A stretch of 45,069 bases of DNA, from NCBI GenBank assembly GCA_024644005.1, contig JAHELU010000007.1:1-45069 (forward strand), given 5' to 3'. The DNA is from Acidimicrobiales bacterium (GTDB lineage Bacteria; Actinomycetota; Acidimicrobiia; Acidimicrobiales; SZUA-35). Made by a program: the position numbers and the translations under genes. The notes under the pieces are model-generated. The model was not told the DNA's origin, made no database searches, and saw nothing but the letters and a program-made list of their open reading frames with translations. Shown in pieces: positions 15,652-22,734 of the stretch; the first letter of the stretch is position 1; every line of letters begins with the position of its first letter.

Positions 15652-16314
15652 ATGGCCGGCGTCGTCGTCTTCGACATCAACGAGACCACCCTCGACCTCG
15701 AGCCGGTACGGACCGTGATCGACGACCTGGTCGGCCCCGAGGGCGGGTTCACGGCCTGGTTCCCGAGACTCCTGCAGCTCTCGATGACCACGACGGCGAT
15801 CGGTCACTACGTCGACTTCACCACCCTGGCCCGCCAGGCCCTCGATGCGGTGGCCGCAACCGGGGAGTCCGAGCCGGGAGACGACGGGTGGTCGCAGGTG
15901 ACGGCCGCCATGGGCCGGCTCCAGGCCCATCCGGACGTGGCAGACGGCCTGACCAGTCTCCGTGAGTCCGGCTGGACCACCGTCGCCCTCACGAACAGCG
16001 CCCAGGCCACCGTCGAAGCCCAGCTCGACGGGGCCGGGCTGGCGCCGCTGTTCGACCACACGCTCTCCGTCGATGCCGTGCGGCAGTACAAGCCGTCGAG
16101 GGGCCCCTACCACTACGCCGCCGCAGTGGTCGGCACCGATCCGGCCGAGATGTGGATGGTGGCGTGCCACGACTGGGATCTGGCGGGGGCTCGCTCTGCC
16201 GGGTTCTCGACGGCCTTCGTTCGCCGACCGGCCATGTCCTACGCCGCCACCTTCGCCGCGCCGGACCTGGAGGTCGACGACTTCGTCGAGCTGGCCGATC
16301 GTCTCATCGACTGA
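15652..16314 (+). CDS. L-2-haloacid dehalogenase-like HAD hydrolase (type II)
   Basis: A 220-residue haloacid dehalogenase. VFDINETTLDL carries the nucleophilic Asp (motif I), VALTNSAQ is motif II, the YKPSRGPYHYA block carries the motif III Lys, and VACHDWDLAGARSAGFSTAFV is the motif IV region seen in type II dehalogenases. Related proteins release halide from L-2-haloacids or act on other small phosphate-free substrates, so dehalogenation is plausible but not certain. The ATG sits exactly six bases after TACCGT (15640-15645), so a leaderless message is predicted. An upstream arm pair TACACC/GGTGTA (15615-15641) overlaps that promoter. Confidence 0.85.
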   Translation: MAGVVVFDINETTLDLEPVRTVIDDLVGPEGGFTAWFPRLLQLSMTTTAIGHYVDFTTLARQALDAVAATGESEPGDDGWSQVTAAMGRLQAHPDVADGLTSLRESGWTTVALTNSAQATVEAQLDGAGLAPLFDHTLSVDAVRQYKPSRGPYHYAAAVVGTDPAEMWMVACHDWDLAGARSAGFSTAFVRRPAMSYAATFAAPDLEVDDFVELADRLID

Positions 16315-16350
16315 GCCGGCCACCGGATCCGCTCCGGGGGTGGCGGCCGG
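16315..16350. terminator. Candidate terminator between convergent genes
   Basis: GCCACC (16319-16324) pairs with GGTGGC (16339-16344), with further GC-rich complementarity outside it (CCGG repeats), in the 36-bp gap between two convergent genes. No U-tract is present. Weak evidence. Confidence 0.3.
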
Positions 16351-16899
16351 TCAGATCGCTCGCAGACAGTCCTCGTCAGCGAACAGCACCTCGACCTCGA
16401 CCGTCTCCCCTTCCGGCACCTCCAGCTCCAAGCGGCAGCGGAGCTCACGGTCGAGGTCCGGGGTCTCCGGGGGTGGACCGATCCCGATGTTGACCGTGGC
16501 CAGAACGACGACCGCCCCGGCCGGTACCGATTGCTCGAGCACGCTCCCGTAGTAGTCCTGGGCCGCAGCCCCGTCCTGGGAGGAGACGAAGTCGCTCCAC
16601 AGGACGGTGTCGAGCACCGCGCCGTCGGCGTCCTCGAATCGCAGGCCGACCTCGAAGCCCTCGATGAAGATGCCGTCGACGGGCTCGAGCCGGACCGCCA
16701 CGGTGCCTCCCGAACCGTCGTCGCCGTCGTCACCGTCGTCGCCGTCGTCAGCGTCATCGCTGTCGGGCCGGTCTGTGGTCGGGGTGCTCGGCGTCCCCTC
16801 CGAGTCGCCGGTTCCACCGGCGGTGGTGGTGTTGTCGTCTCCACAGGCCGCCAGCACGATGGTGGCGAGAACGGCCAGGATGAGCAATCGCTTGATCAT
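16351..16899 (-). CDS. Predicted lipoprotein with acidic linker, function unknown
   Basis: A 182-residue secreted lipoprotein. MIKRLLILAVLATIVLAAC is a classic lipoprotein signal with Cys19. A low-complexity Thr/Ser/Asp linker with repeated DDG units follows (about residues 23-63), and then a beta-rich domain of about 110 residues with two cysteines (LRCRLELEVPEG and FADEDCLRAI) that could form a disulfide. I do not recognise the domain. ATGs at 16923 and 16947 are in frame and have GGGGAA or GGGGAG upstream, so the start could lie 8 or 16 codons earlier. Confidence 0.75.
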   Translation of the reverse strand: MIKRLLILAVLATIVLAACGDDNTTTAGGTGDSEGTPSTPTTDRPDSDDADDGDDGDDGDDGSGGTVAVRLEPVDGIFIEGFEVGLRFEDADGAVLDTVLWSDFVSSQDGAAAQDYYGSVLEQSVPAGAVVVLATVNIGIGPPPETPDLDRELRCRLELEVPEGETVEVEVLFADEDCLRAI

Positions 16900-17020
16900 G
16901 CCCGTCAGACGCTCGACCGGCATCGCTGGTTCCCCGGCGGTCGACATTTCTCCCCGACGAACCGCGGACCGCCGTCACAGAGGCCGGTGACGTCGACGTC
17001 CGATCCGCAGATCGGCGATC

Positions 17021-17058
17021 GACGGGCGACGGGCGACGGGCGACGGGCGACGGGCGAC
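17021..17058. repeat. 7-bp tandem repeat (GACGGGC)n
   Basis: Five perfect GACGGGC units plus a trailing GAC lie in the divergent gap between the lipoprotein and MerR-VOC genes, 24 bases upstream of the MerR promoter. It is non-coding in the called genes. It may be a slippage-prone spacer. Confidence 0.85.
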
Positions 17059-17081
17059 GAGAGAGTCGTCGGAGAAGAGGC

Positions 17082-17112
17082 TTGCACCTCACGCCACGTG
17101 AGGGTTTACCGT
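17082..17112 (+). promoter_or_regulatory. MerR-type promoter/operator of the MerR-VOC gene
   Basis: TTGCAC (17082-17087), a 19-bp spacer and TACCGT (17107-17112) form the textbook MerR-activated promoter. The spacer carries a perfect dyad, CCTCAC (17087-17092) / GTGAGG (17098-17103). The -10 ends seven bases before ATG 17120, so the transcript would be leaderless. Because the regulated gene is itself the MerR protein, autoregulation is the simplest reading. Confidence 0.8.
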
Positions 17113-17119
17113 CGAGTGC

Positions 17120-17938
17120 ATGGCCACTGGTGCAGAGACGAAGCAGGACCGCCGGGTCGGTGAGTTGGCGGCAGCGGCGGGGCTGACCGTCAGGACGCTC
17201 CACTACTACGAGGAGATCGGGTTGCTGGTGCCGTCGAATCGGACGGCTGCGGGTCACCGGCTGTACACCGACTCAGATGTTGCTCGGTTGTACCGGATCC
17301 TCCTGCTCCGCCGTCTCGGTCTGCCGTTGACCGAGATCGGCCATGTCATGGACGACCCGGCGTGGGATCTGAGCTCGGTCCTGGCCGCCCATCTGGCAAC
17401 GCTCGACGAACGTCTCACCGCCGGGGCCAGGCTCCGGAGCCGATTGACGCAGCTGCTCGGCACCAGTTCCGGTGCTACGAGCCCACCGACGAACGACTTG
17501 TTGAAGCTACTGGAGGACATGACGATGCTCGATGCAAACGTGCGACAGCGGATCTCGATCCTGGTCTACAGCGACCTCGAAGCCGCCTTCGATCACCTCA
17601 CGGAGGTGTTCGGGCTCGGCCCGGGCGAGCTCACGCGCGACCCAGACGGCAACGTGGTCCACGGCTCGGTCGAAGCGGGTGACGGCGTGGTGTGGCTGCA
17701 CCCAGAAGCCCCGGACTTCGGGCTCGCTTCGCCCCGGACACTCGGCGGCGCCACCGCCACGATGGCGATCATGGTGGACGACGTCGACGCCCACCACGAG
17801 CGGGCGGCGGCCCAGGGCGCCGACATCGTCTACGAGCCGGTCGACCAGCCGTACGGCTATCGCGAGTACAGCGCCCGCGACAACGAGGGCGGGCTGTGGT
17901 CGTTCATGAAGCCGCTGCCGGACGCAGCGCCGGCTTGA
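17120..17938 (+). CDS. MerR regulator fused to a glyoxalase/VOC domain
   Basis: A 272-residue fusion. Residues about 10-80 are a MerR winged HTH (VGELAAAAGLTVRTLHYYEEIGLL, here spanning helices 1-3) followed by a dimer helix to about 115. Residues about 140-265 are a VOC (glyoxalase/bleomycin-resistance) fold, with ILVYSDLEAAFDHLTEVFGL and the second-half motif GYREYSARDNEGGLWSF. The VOC half resembles those of drug-binding or glyoxalase proteins and may serve as ligand sensor, enzyme or both. The promoter at 17082-17112 implies self-activation. Likely downstream targets are itself and perhaps the PNPOx operon 150 bases on; the latter has no matching site that I could see. Confidence 0.9.
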   Translation: MATGAETKQDRRVGELAAAAGLTVRTLHYYEEIGLLVPSNRTAAGHRLYTDSDVARLYRILLLRRLGLPLTEIGHVMDDPAWDLSSVLAAHLATLDERLTAGARLRSRLTQLLGTSSGATSPPTNDLLKLLEDMTMLDANVRQRISILVYSDLEAAFDHLTEVFGLGPGELTRDPDGNVVHGSVEAGDGVVWLHPEAPDFGLASPRTLGGATATMAIMVDDVDAHHERAAAQGADIVYEPVDQPYGYREYSARDNEGGLWSFMKPLPDAAPA

Positions 17939-18088
17939 ACGACCGCGGAGTGCTCATCGTCACGGCGGTCGTCGTCCGGCTCTGCCACGAGATCGCTCGT
18001 AGATCGGGCCGCCAGTCTGGACGATCGAGCAAGAGACGGCGATGTTTGACCATTCAAAGTCCAGGATGCACCATTGATACTGGACGAC

Positions 18089-18628
18089 ATGACAACCATC
18101 ACCACGACACCATCCACACCGAGCTCCGTCACATCCGATCCGAAGCAGCTGCGCAAGGTGCGCAAGGTCATCGGCTCGAAGAGCTTCGCCACCCTTGCCA
18201 CCACCTCACCGGCCGGCCGGCCCCACGTGGCCGGCGTGCTCTATGACGAGGCGGGCGGCGCCCTCTGGGTCCACACCATGCGGTCGAGCCGCAAGGCCCG
18301 CAGCATCGCCGCCAACCCCCACGTCGCCGTCTGCATTCCGTTCCGCAAGCTGCCGGCCGGCCCGCCGTACACGGTGCAGTTCCAGGCCACGGCCCGGCTC
18401 GTCGAGATGAACGACCCGGAAGTCGTCGACCTGATCGCCGCCGGTGAGCTGCAGACCGTTTCCGCTCACGGCGCCCTCGAAGAGCCGGACGGCGTCTTCG
18501 TGCGGGTCGTCCCGAACGGCACCGTCCACAGCTACGGGCTCGGCGCCAACCCGATCGACCTGATCCGCGATCCGCTACACACCGGGGCCCGCACCGTCCG
18601 GCTCGACGACGAGGAGGGACGGCGATGA
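18089..18628 (+). CDS. PNPOx-like flavin/F420 split-barrel protein
   Basis: A 179-residue pyridoxamine-5'-phosphate-oxidase-fold protein. FATLATTSPAGRPHVAGV and the basic block MRSSRKARSIAANPHVAV are typical of actinobacterial FMN- or F420-binding split barrels, which act as oxidoreductases or flavin-binding regulators. The open frame begins with TTG at 18074, but ATG 18089 follows a GATACT box (18076-18081) by seven bases, consistent with leaderless start. First gene of a three-gene operon; its stop overlaps the next ATG (ATGA). Cofactor cannot be fixed from sequence alone. Confidence 0.82.
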   Translation: MTTITTTPSTPSSVTSDPKQLRKVRKVIGSKSFATLATTSPAGRPHVAGVLYDEAGGALWVHTMRSSRKARSIAANPHVAVCIPFRKLPAGPPYTVQFQATARLVEMNDPEVVDLIAAGELQTVSAHGALEEPDGVFVRVVPNGTVHSYGLGANPIDLIRDPLHTGARTVRLDDEEGRR

Positions 18629-19125
18629 GCACCGTATCCGCAACCACGATCGGGACCGGCATCGTCGGTCTCACCATGGTCACCGGGCTGTTCTGGGGCT
18701 GGGCCTTCTCCGCCATGCCGGGACTGCGCTCGGTCGACGACCGTACCTACGTCGCCGCCATGCAGTCGATCAACCGGGCGATCCTCAACCCGATGTTCCT
18801 CGTGGCCTTCACCGGCACGGTGATCGTGCTGGCCGTCGCGGCGATCACCACCTTCATGGCCGGCGACACCAGGCGGGCCTGGTGGATCACTGCCGCCGCC
18901 GTCACCTACACGCTCGGTGTCTTCGGCGTCACGGTCGCCGGCAACGTGCCGCTCAACGATGCGCTCGATGCCTTCGTTCCCGCCGGCGCAGACGACGGTG
19001 GCTTCGCCGCCGCCCGCCAAGCCTACGAAGGCCCCTGGAACCGCCTGCACGCCATCCGCTCGGCACTCGGCGTACTGGCCGTCGTCTTCGCCGCCACCGC
19101 CGCACTGACCCCGACCGAGGACTGA
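18625..19125 (+). CDS. DUF1772 membrane protein (anthrone-oxygenase-like)
   Basis: A 166-residue integral membrane protein with four hydrophobic segments. The start GIVGLTMVTGLFWGWAFSAMPGL, the following AMQSINRAILNP, and the loop GNVPLNDAL characterise the DUF1772 family, which includes fungal anthrone oxygenases of polyketide pathways; bacterial members are mostly uncharacterised. It overlaps the PNPOx-like gene by ATGA and lies four bases before the AraC gene. A shared oxidative or detoxification role with the flavin protein is inference. Confidence 0.85.
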   Translation: MSTVSATTIGTGIVGLTMVTGLFWGWAFSAMPGLRSVDDRTYVAAMQSINRAILNPMFLVAFTGTVIVLAVAAITTFMAGDTRRAWWITAAAVTYTLGVFGVTVAGNVPLNDALDAFVPAGADDGGFAAARQAYEGPWNRLHAIRSALGVLAVVFAATAALTPTED

Positions 19126-19129
19126 GCCC

Positions 19130-20113
19130 ATGTCAACTGCCACCGGCACGCCGATCCCGCCGACGGCCGACCCGCTCACCGAGGCACTGCAGTTCCTGCG
19201 CATGGAAGGCATCTTCTACTGCCGCTCGGAGCTCACCGGCCCGTGGTCTCTCGGCCTACCACCGATGCCGGACTGCATCTGGTTCCACGTGGTCACCGCC
19301 GGCAGTTGCGTGCTGGTCGACAGTGGCGGCGCTCGCCATGAGCTGCGCCGGGGCGACCTCGCAGTCCTCCCCCACGGTGCCGGCCACCGGGCGGCCGACG
19401 ACCCCGAGCTCGAACCGGCACCGGTGATGGACCTGCCCCACGACTACCTCAGCCCCAGCTACGCCGTCCTCCGTCACGGCGGGGGCGGTCCGCCGGTCGA
19501 CCTCATCTGCGGTGCCGTGCGTCTCGCCCACCCGGCAGCCCGGAGCCTGATCGAGGTGCTGCCCGAGGTGATCCACGTCGATCCGTCGACCAGTCGTCGA
19601 GCCCTGGAGTGGCTCCCGAGCGTGCTCGGCATGATCGCCGCCGAGACCGCAGAGCCCCGCCCCGGTGGCGAGGCGGTGGTCACCCGGCTGTGCGACATCC
19701 TCGTGATCAGTGCCATCCGCAGCTGGCTCGACACCGATCCGGCGGCCAGGACGGGCTGGCTCGGTGCCCTGCAGGACCCGCAGATCGGCCAGGCGGTCGC
19801 CCTCATCCATCGCCAGCCCGAGCACGACTGGACGGTGGCCGACCTGGCCGCCACCGTCGCCATGAGCCGCTCGGCGTTCTCGGCGAGGTTCAGCGAGCTC
19901 GTCGGTGAGGGACCGATGCAGTACGTGACGCGCTGGCGCATGCACGTCGCCACCGACCTGCTGCGCGAGGAGCAGCTCACCGTCGCCCAGGTGGCCGAGC
20001 GACTGGGCTACGCGTCGGAGGCTGCGCTCAGCCGGGCCTACAAGCGCACCACCGGCACACCGCCCGGCCTGGTGCGCCGCCGCGGCCCGATCGATCTCCG
20101 CGCCGCCGGCTGA
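19130..20113 (+). CDS. AraC-family regulator with cupin sensor domain
   Basis: A 327-residue regulator. Residues about 10-190 are the cupin-type AraC-binding domain (CIWFHVVTAGSCVLVD, LRRGDLAVLPHGAGH) as in PF12852-type regulators. Residues about 215-315 are two helix-turn-helix units (WTVADLAATVAMSRSAFSARF and AQVAERLGYASEAALSRAYKR, each as a continuous block). It ends the PNPOx-DUF1772-araC operon, four bases after the DUF1772 stop, and probably controls it in response to a small, perhaps aromatic, ligand. Confidence 0.9.
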   Translation: MSTATGTPIPPTADPLTEALQFLRMEGIFYCRSELTGPWSLGLPPMPDCIWFHVVTAGSCVLVDSGGARHELRRGDLAVLPHGAGHRAADDPELEPAPVMDLPHDYLSPSYAVLRHGGGGPPVDLICGAVRLAHPAARSLIEVLPEVIHVDPSTSRRALEWLPSVLGMIAAETAEPRPGGEAVVTRLCDILVISAIRSWLDTDPAARTGWLGALQDPQIGQAVALIHRQPEHDWTVADLAATVAMSRSAFSARFSELVGEGPMQYVTRWRMHVATDLLREEQLTVAQVAERLGYASEAALSRAYKRTTGTPPGLVRRRGPIDLRAAG

Positions 20114-20270
20114 GCCCGACGACGACACGCTTGCTCGCCGAGGCCCCTCCAACGCGAGGTCCAGGCGATCGACCGCGTCCCCGAGCTGGTGGCCCGCCAC
20201 CCTGCCGACGTCTCAGCCGGGCACCCCGGAGAGTCGTGACCGACGAACGTCCATCGTCCAGACTGTCGAC

Positions 20271-20330
20271 ATGATCACCAGCGATCTCGCCCGAAGGCCC
20301 GCCCCGATCCCCGTCGGTGACCGGGTGTGA
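20271..20330 (+). CDS. Candidate leaderless mini-ORF ahead of a phosphatase remnant
   Basis: A 19-codon frame starts six bases after a CAGACT -10 candidate (20259-20264), itself 17 bp after GTGACC (20236-20241). Its TGA (20328-20330) overlaps the ATG of the next gene (TGATG). The layout copies the mini-ORF in front of astA. No function is assigned to the peptide. Confidence 0.4.
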   Translation: MITSDLARRPAPIPVGDRV

Positions 20331-20681
20331 TGCGGCGGTTGCTGGTCGGCTCGACCGTTGCACTGGCGAGCCTGTTCCTGGCCGGCGCGGCGGTGCTCGT
20401 CGTGAGTCGGGACCTGCGCAGCGAGCTCCGGCAACGACTCGGCGCCGATGACATAGGGGAAGGACCGATCAGGCTGGCCGTGGCGGGTGATGTCGGCACG
20501 GGCGGCGAGGCCGCGTACCGGACGGCCGAAGCCATGGATCGGCGCGAGGCCGGGTCCGAGTACGCGGCCCTGCTCCTGCTGGGCGACAACGTCTACCCGG
20601 CCGGCGATCCGGACCAGCTCGGCCGTACCGTGTTCGACCCCTTCGCCGAGGTGCTCGACGGGGACACCCGACTGCTCGCCG
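20330..20681 (+). pseudogene. Truncated metallophosphoesterase (calcineurin-like)
   Basis: The N-terminal 117 codons resemble a secreted or membrane-anchored calcineurin-fold phosphatase: signal anchor MRRLLVGSTVALASLFLAG, the metal motif GDVGTGGEA, then LLLLGDNVYPAGDP and TRLLAV. In intact relatives the next residues are the GNHD metal motif. Here the frame instead runs into a 14-bp tandem repeat and unrelated sequence, so the GNHD, H and GHxH ligands are missing. The open frame continues to 21100 only as a shadow across the USP gene. This is read as a deletion remnant, not a working enzyme. Confidence 0.75.
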
Positions 20682-20737
20682 TGTCCACCCGACAGTGTCC
20701 ACCCAGCGGTGTCCATCCAACAGTGTCCACCCGACAG
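20682..20737. repeat. Four-copy 14-bp tandem repeat
   Basis: Four contiguous 14-bp units of the form TGTCCACCCGACAG; units 1 and 4 are identical, unit 2 differs at four positions and unit 3 at two. The array begins exactly where the phosphatase homology ends. Its origin is unknown; it could be a fragment of an interspersed repeat family or a local slippage product that accompanied the deletion. Confidence 0.88.
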
Positions 20738-20761
20738 CGGAGGTGGGCCCACAACCCCGAA

Positions 20762-20788
20762 GCCCGACGGCCCTTTCCATCGTCGGGC
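20762..20788. other. Strong hairpin after the 14-bp array
   Basis: GCCCGACG (20762-20769) and CGTCGGGC (20781-20788) form a perfect 8-bp stem with an 11-base loop. It sits between the truncated phosphatase and the USP-like gene and overlaps the -35 of the latter's promoter candidate. It could terminate the upstream transcript or act as an operator. Confidence 0.45.
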
Positions 20789-20802
20789 CGGCAGCGTAGG
20801 GT
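20774..20802 (+). promoter_or_regulatory. Promoter candidate for the USP-like gene
   Basis: TTTCCA (20774-20779), a 17-bp spacer and TAGGGT (20797-20802). The same TAGGGT -10 box occurs before the ugpA-type gene at 25174. Confidence 0.4.
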
Positions 20803-20861
20803 GGAAGTGAGACAAGCAGTGCCGGGAGCGGCATGGCCAGCGCCCGGTGAGAGGAGGCGCC

Positions 20862-21287
20862 ATGCGCCGGTACCTGGTCGTCGCCCATCGGACCCTCGGT
20901 GGCGCTCACCTGATGGAACACCTCCACCTGCTCCGCGAGGAGGATCCCTATTGTCGGTTCCACCTGATCGTGCCGGAGTACCACCCCCAGGACCATCCCT
21001 GGAACGAGGCAGAGGTCAAGCTCGAGGCCAAGGCCCGGCTCGACTCGATGCTCGAGACCATGGCGGCGATGGGCATGGGTGCAACCGGCGAGGTCGGTGA
21101 TTCGAACCCGGTGTATGCGATCGGCGTGGCGCTACGCCGAGAGGGACTGGACGCATTCTCCGGGATCCTGCTGTCGACACTGCCCCGGCGCCTGTCGCTC
21201 TGGTGGAGCGTGCCACGGCGAATCGCCAGGGAGTATCCCGACATACCCCTGACCCACCTCGTCGCCGAGGACTCGCTCGTGACCTGA
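20862..21287 (+). CDS. Universal-stress-protein-like Rossmann protein
   Basis: A 141-residue cytoplasmic alpha/beta protein. The start MRRYLVVAHRTLGGAHLMEH, the strand CRFHLIVPEYH, then GEVGDSNPVYAIGVALR and FSGILLSTLPRRLSLWW follow the layout of actinobacterial USP-like proteins that carry this R-R-Y-L-V-V-A start; the ATP-binding G-x2-G-x9-G of canonical UspA is not obvious. ATG 20862 has GGAGG upstream. No operon partner survives: the neighbours on both sides are remnants. Biochemical role unknown. Confidence 0.75.
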   Translation: MRRYLVVAHRTLGGAHLMEHLHLLREEDPYCRFHLIVPEYHPQDHPWNEAEVKLEAKARLDSMLETMAAMGMGATGEVGDSNPVYAIGVALRREGLDAFSGILLSTLPRRLSLWWSVPRRIAREYPDIPLTHLVAEDSLVT

Positions 21288-21319
21288 GTCCCGATCTGAT
21301 CGGAGATCCACCGATCAGG

Positions 21320-21594
21320 TCACCGCTCGAAGATCCAGATCCGGCGACCCGACGGATCATCGATACCGAACGACCGACCGCCCCACGGGTTCTCGAGCAA
21401 GGCACGTCGGATCATGACACCGGCGGCGGCGAGCCGGTCGAGCCAGTCCGCCGCATCGTCCACACCGATCATGACCTCCACTCCACGCGCCGGTGCCCGA
21501 TCGGTGCGCTCGGCGTATGGTGAACGTTGATGATCACGCTCGACCCGGTCAGCTTGCGGTGTCCAGGCGTCGCTTCCGCCACCCCGGTTCTCAT
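21320..21594 (-). pseudogene. Broken glyoxalase/VOC-family gene
   Basis: The minus strand reads ...YAERTDRAPARGVEVMIGVDD..., then AADWLDRLAAAGV, NPWGGRSFGIDDPSGR and IWIFER-stop, a clear C-terminal half of a VOC protein. The upstream frame (HRKLTGSSVIINVHH) looks like a first strand but is out of phase and lacks the expected 50-60 intervening residues, so the gene has an internal deletion and frameshift. An ATG with AGGAGAGG upstream at about 21675 may be the original start. The remainder of 21288-21790 holds nothing else I recognise. Confidence 0.7.
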
Positions 21595-21790
21595 CGGTCC
21601 CCGTGCCGGCACACCCGGTGCTCGGTCCCCACGCCGCCGCCCGCTACCGTCATCGCACCCGTCGTGATCGTCATGGGCGGCCGCCTCTCCTGCCTGTGCT
21701 CTGATCTCCCTCGTTGACCGAACACTGGCAACGGCTGCTGGAACGGCGCTGTCATGTCGCTGGCGCAGCTGGACGCCGATCCGGTTGCGG

Positions 21791-22456
21791 TCAGGACGCA
21801 GACGCGGCTTCGAGACCATCGAGGATGAGGTCGAGCCCGAACTCGAACTCCGCTCGAAAGTCGTAACCCGGCGCGAGCACGTACTCGGTCGTGAACTCCC
21901 TCAGATGCGGGTACAGCCCCTGGGGCACCGGATCGATGATGGTCTCGGCGAGCTCGGCCATGTCGGCGCCGCCGGTGGCCGGGAGGTTCGCCTCCTGGAG
22001 CGCAAAGCCGTAGATGTAGCTGTCGATGAGCGCATAGGCGTGCGCGGTCATCTCGAGTGACAGTCCGCCACGACGCAGGCAACCGATCACGGCGTCGTGG
22101 TGTCCGAGGGTCTCCGGCCCCGGGTTCGTCCGCGACTCCATCAGCGGAGCGGCCCAGGGGTGGCGAGCAAGGGCTTCCCGAGCCGACGAGCAGCGGTGCC
22201 GGATCGCCGGTTTCCAGTCGAGGTCGGTCGGAGGTCGGTCGATCTCGGCGAAGACCCGATCGACCATCCCGTCGAGAATGGCGTCCTTGCTGGCGACGTG
22301 GTGGTAGATCGTCATCGGCTTGGTGTCGAGGGCCGCAGCGAGCTTGCGGATGGTGAACGAGTCGATGCCGATCTGATCGGCGAGCGCCACGGCGCCGTCG
22401 AGCACCCGGTCGGCGGTGAGCCGCAGCTTCGTCGACGACGTGTCGGAAGGTGTCAT
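21791..22456 (-). CDS. TetR-family regulator (TetR_C type)
   Basis: A 221-residue repressor. Residues about 12-60 are the DNA-binding domain ([20 protein letters not shown], then [20 protein letters not shown]), followed by [16 protein letters not shown]. The remaining all-helical part resembles the tetracycline-repressor C-terminal family that binds hydrophobic ligands. The open frame begins at 22513 but ATG 22456 is chosen: GGAG lies five bases upstream, and the longer version would overlap its own promoter. Autorepression is likely through the 23-bp palindrome at 22482-22504. Confidence 0.88.
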   Translation of the reverse strand: MTPSDTSSTKLRLTADRVLDGAVALADQIGIDSFTIRKLAAALDTKPMTIYHHVASKDAILDGMVDRVFAEIDRPPTDLDWKPAIRHRCSSAREALARHPWAAPLMESRTNPGPETLGHHDAVIGCLRRGGLSLEMTAHAYALIDSYIYGFALQEANLPATGGADMAELAETIIDPVPQGLYPHLREFTTEYVLAPGYDFRAEFEFGLDLILDGLEAASAS

Positions 22457-22481
22457 CTGTCTCCTCGTCGGATTCCCGTTG

Positions 22482-22513
22482 TCGATCGTACATTGTACGA
22501 TCGAGTTGGACAA
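22482..22513 (-). promoter_or_regulatory. TetR promoter with 23-bp palindromic operator
   Basis: Minus-strand promoter TTGTCC (22513-22508), 17-bp spacer, TACGAT (22490-22485). Overlapping it is a perfect odd palindrome: arms TCGATCGTACA (22482-22492) and TGTACGATCGA (22494-22504) around a single T. A bound TetR dimer would cover the -10 box and spacer. Confidence 0.75.
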
Positions 22514-22522
22514 CCGAATCCA

Positions 22523-22533
22523 GTACTAAGTAC
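22523..22533. promoter_or_regulatory. Second GTAC-N3-GTAC dyad
   Basis: GTACTAAGTAC is a perfect 11-bp palindrome centred 35 bp from the core of the first operator, whose centre reads GTACATTGTAC. The shared GTAC-N3-GTAC core suggests a weaker second site for the same regulator, facing the downstream DUF1206 gene. The rest of 22534-22734 is GC-rich, with no gene seen. Confidence 0.5.
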
Positions 22534-22734
22534 GAAACAAGGGGCTTGCGGCCTCCACCAGCGGCACCCACCACCGGCGGCACCATCAGGAGCGCCCGGA
22601 CCTCTCGTCGATGGCCGGCCGAGCGCGGTGCAGCCGCCGGCGCCAGCCGTCGAGCTCGGTTTGGCGGGCCGACACAGCGGGAACAACGCCGGCCAACGAA
22701 CTGCAGGACCGCCGAGCACCAACGGGAGACCGCC

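Noticed and set aside
17021-17058. 7-bp repeat considered as a CRISPR or iteron array
   Set aside because: Units are contiguous with no spacers, too short for CRISPR, and there is no replication gene nearby.
20330-21100. 257-residue fusion protein from the phosphatase remnant through the repeats
   Set aside because: Only the first part is phosphatase-like; the rest is repeat-derived and then out-of-frame reading of the USP-like gene, which has its own strong ribosome site.
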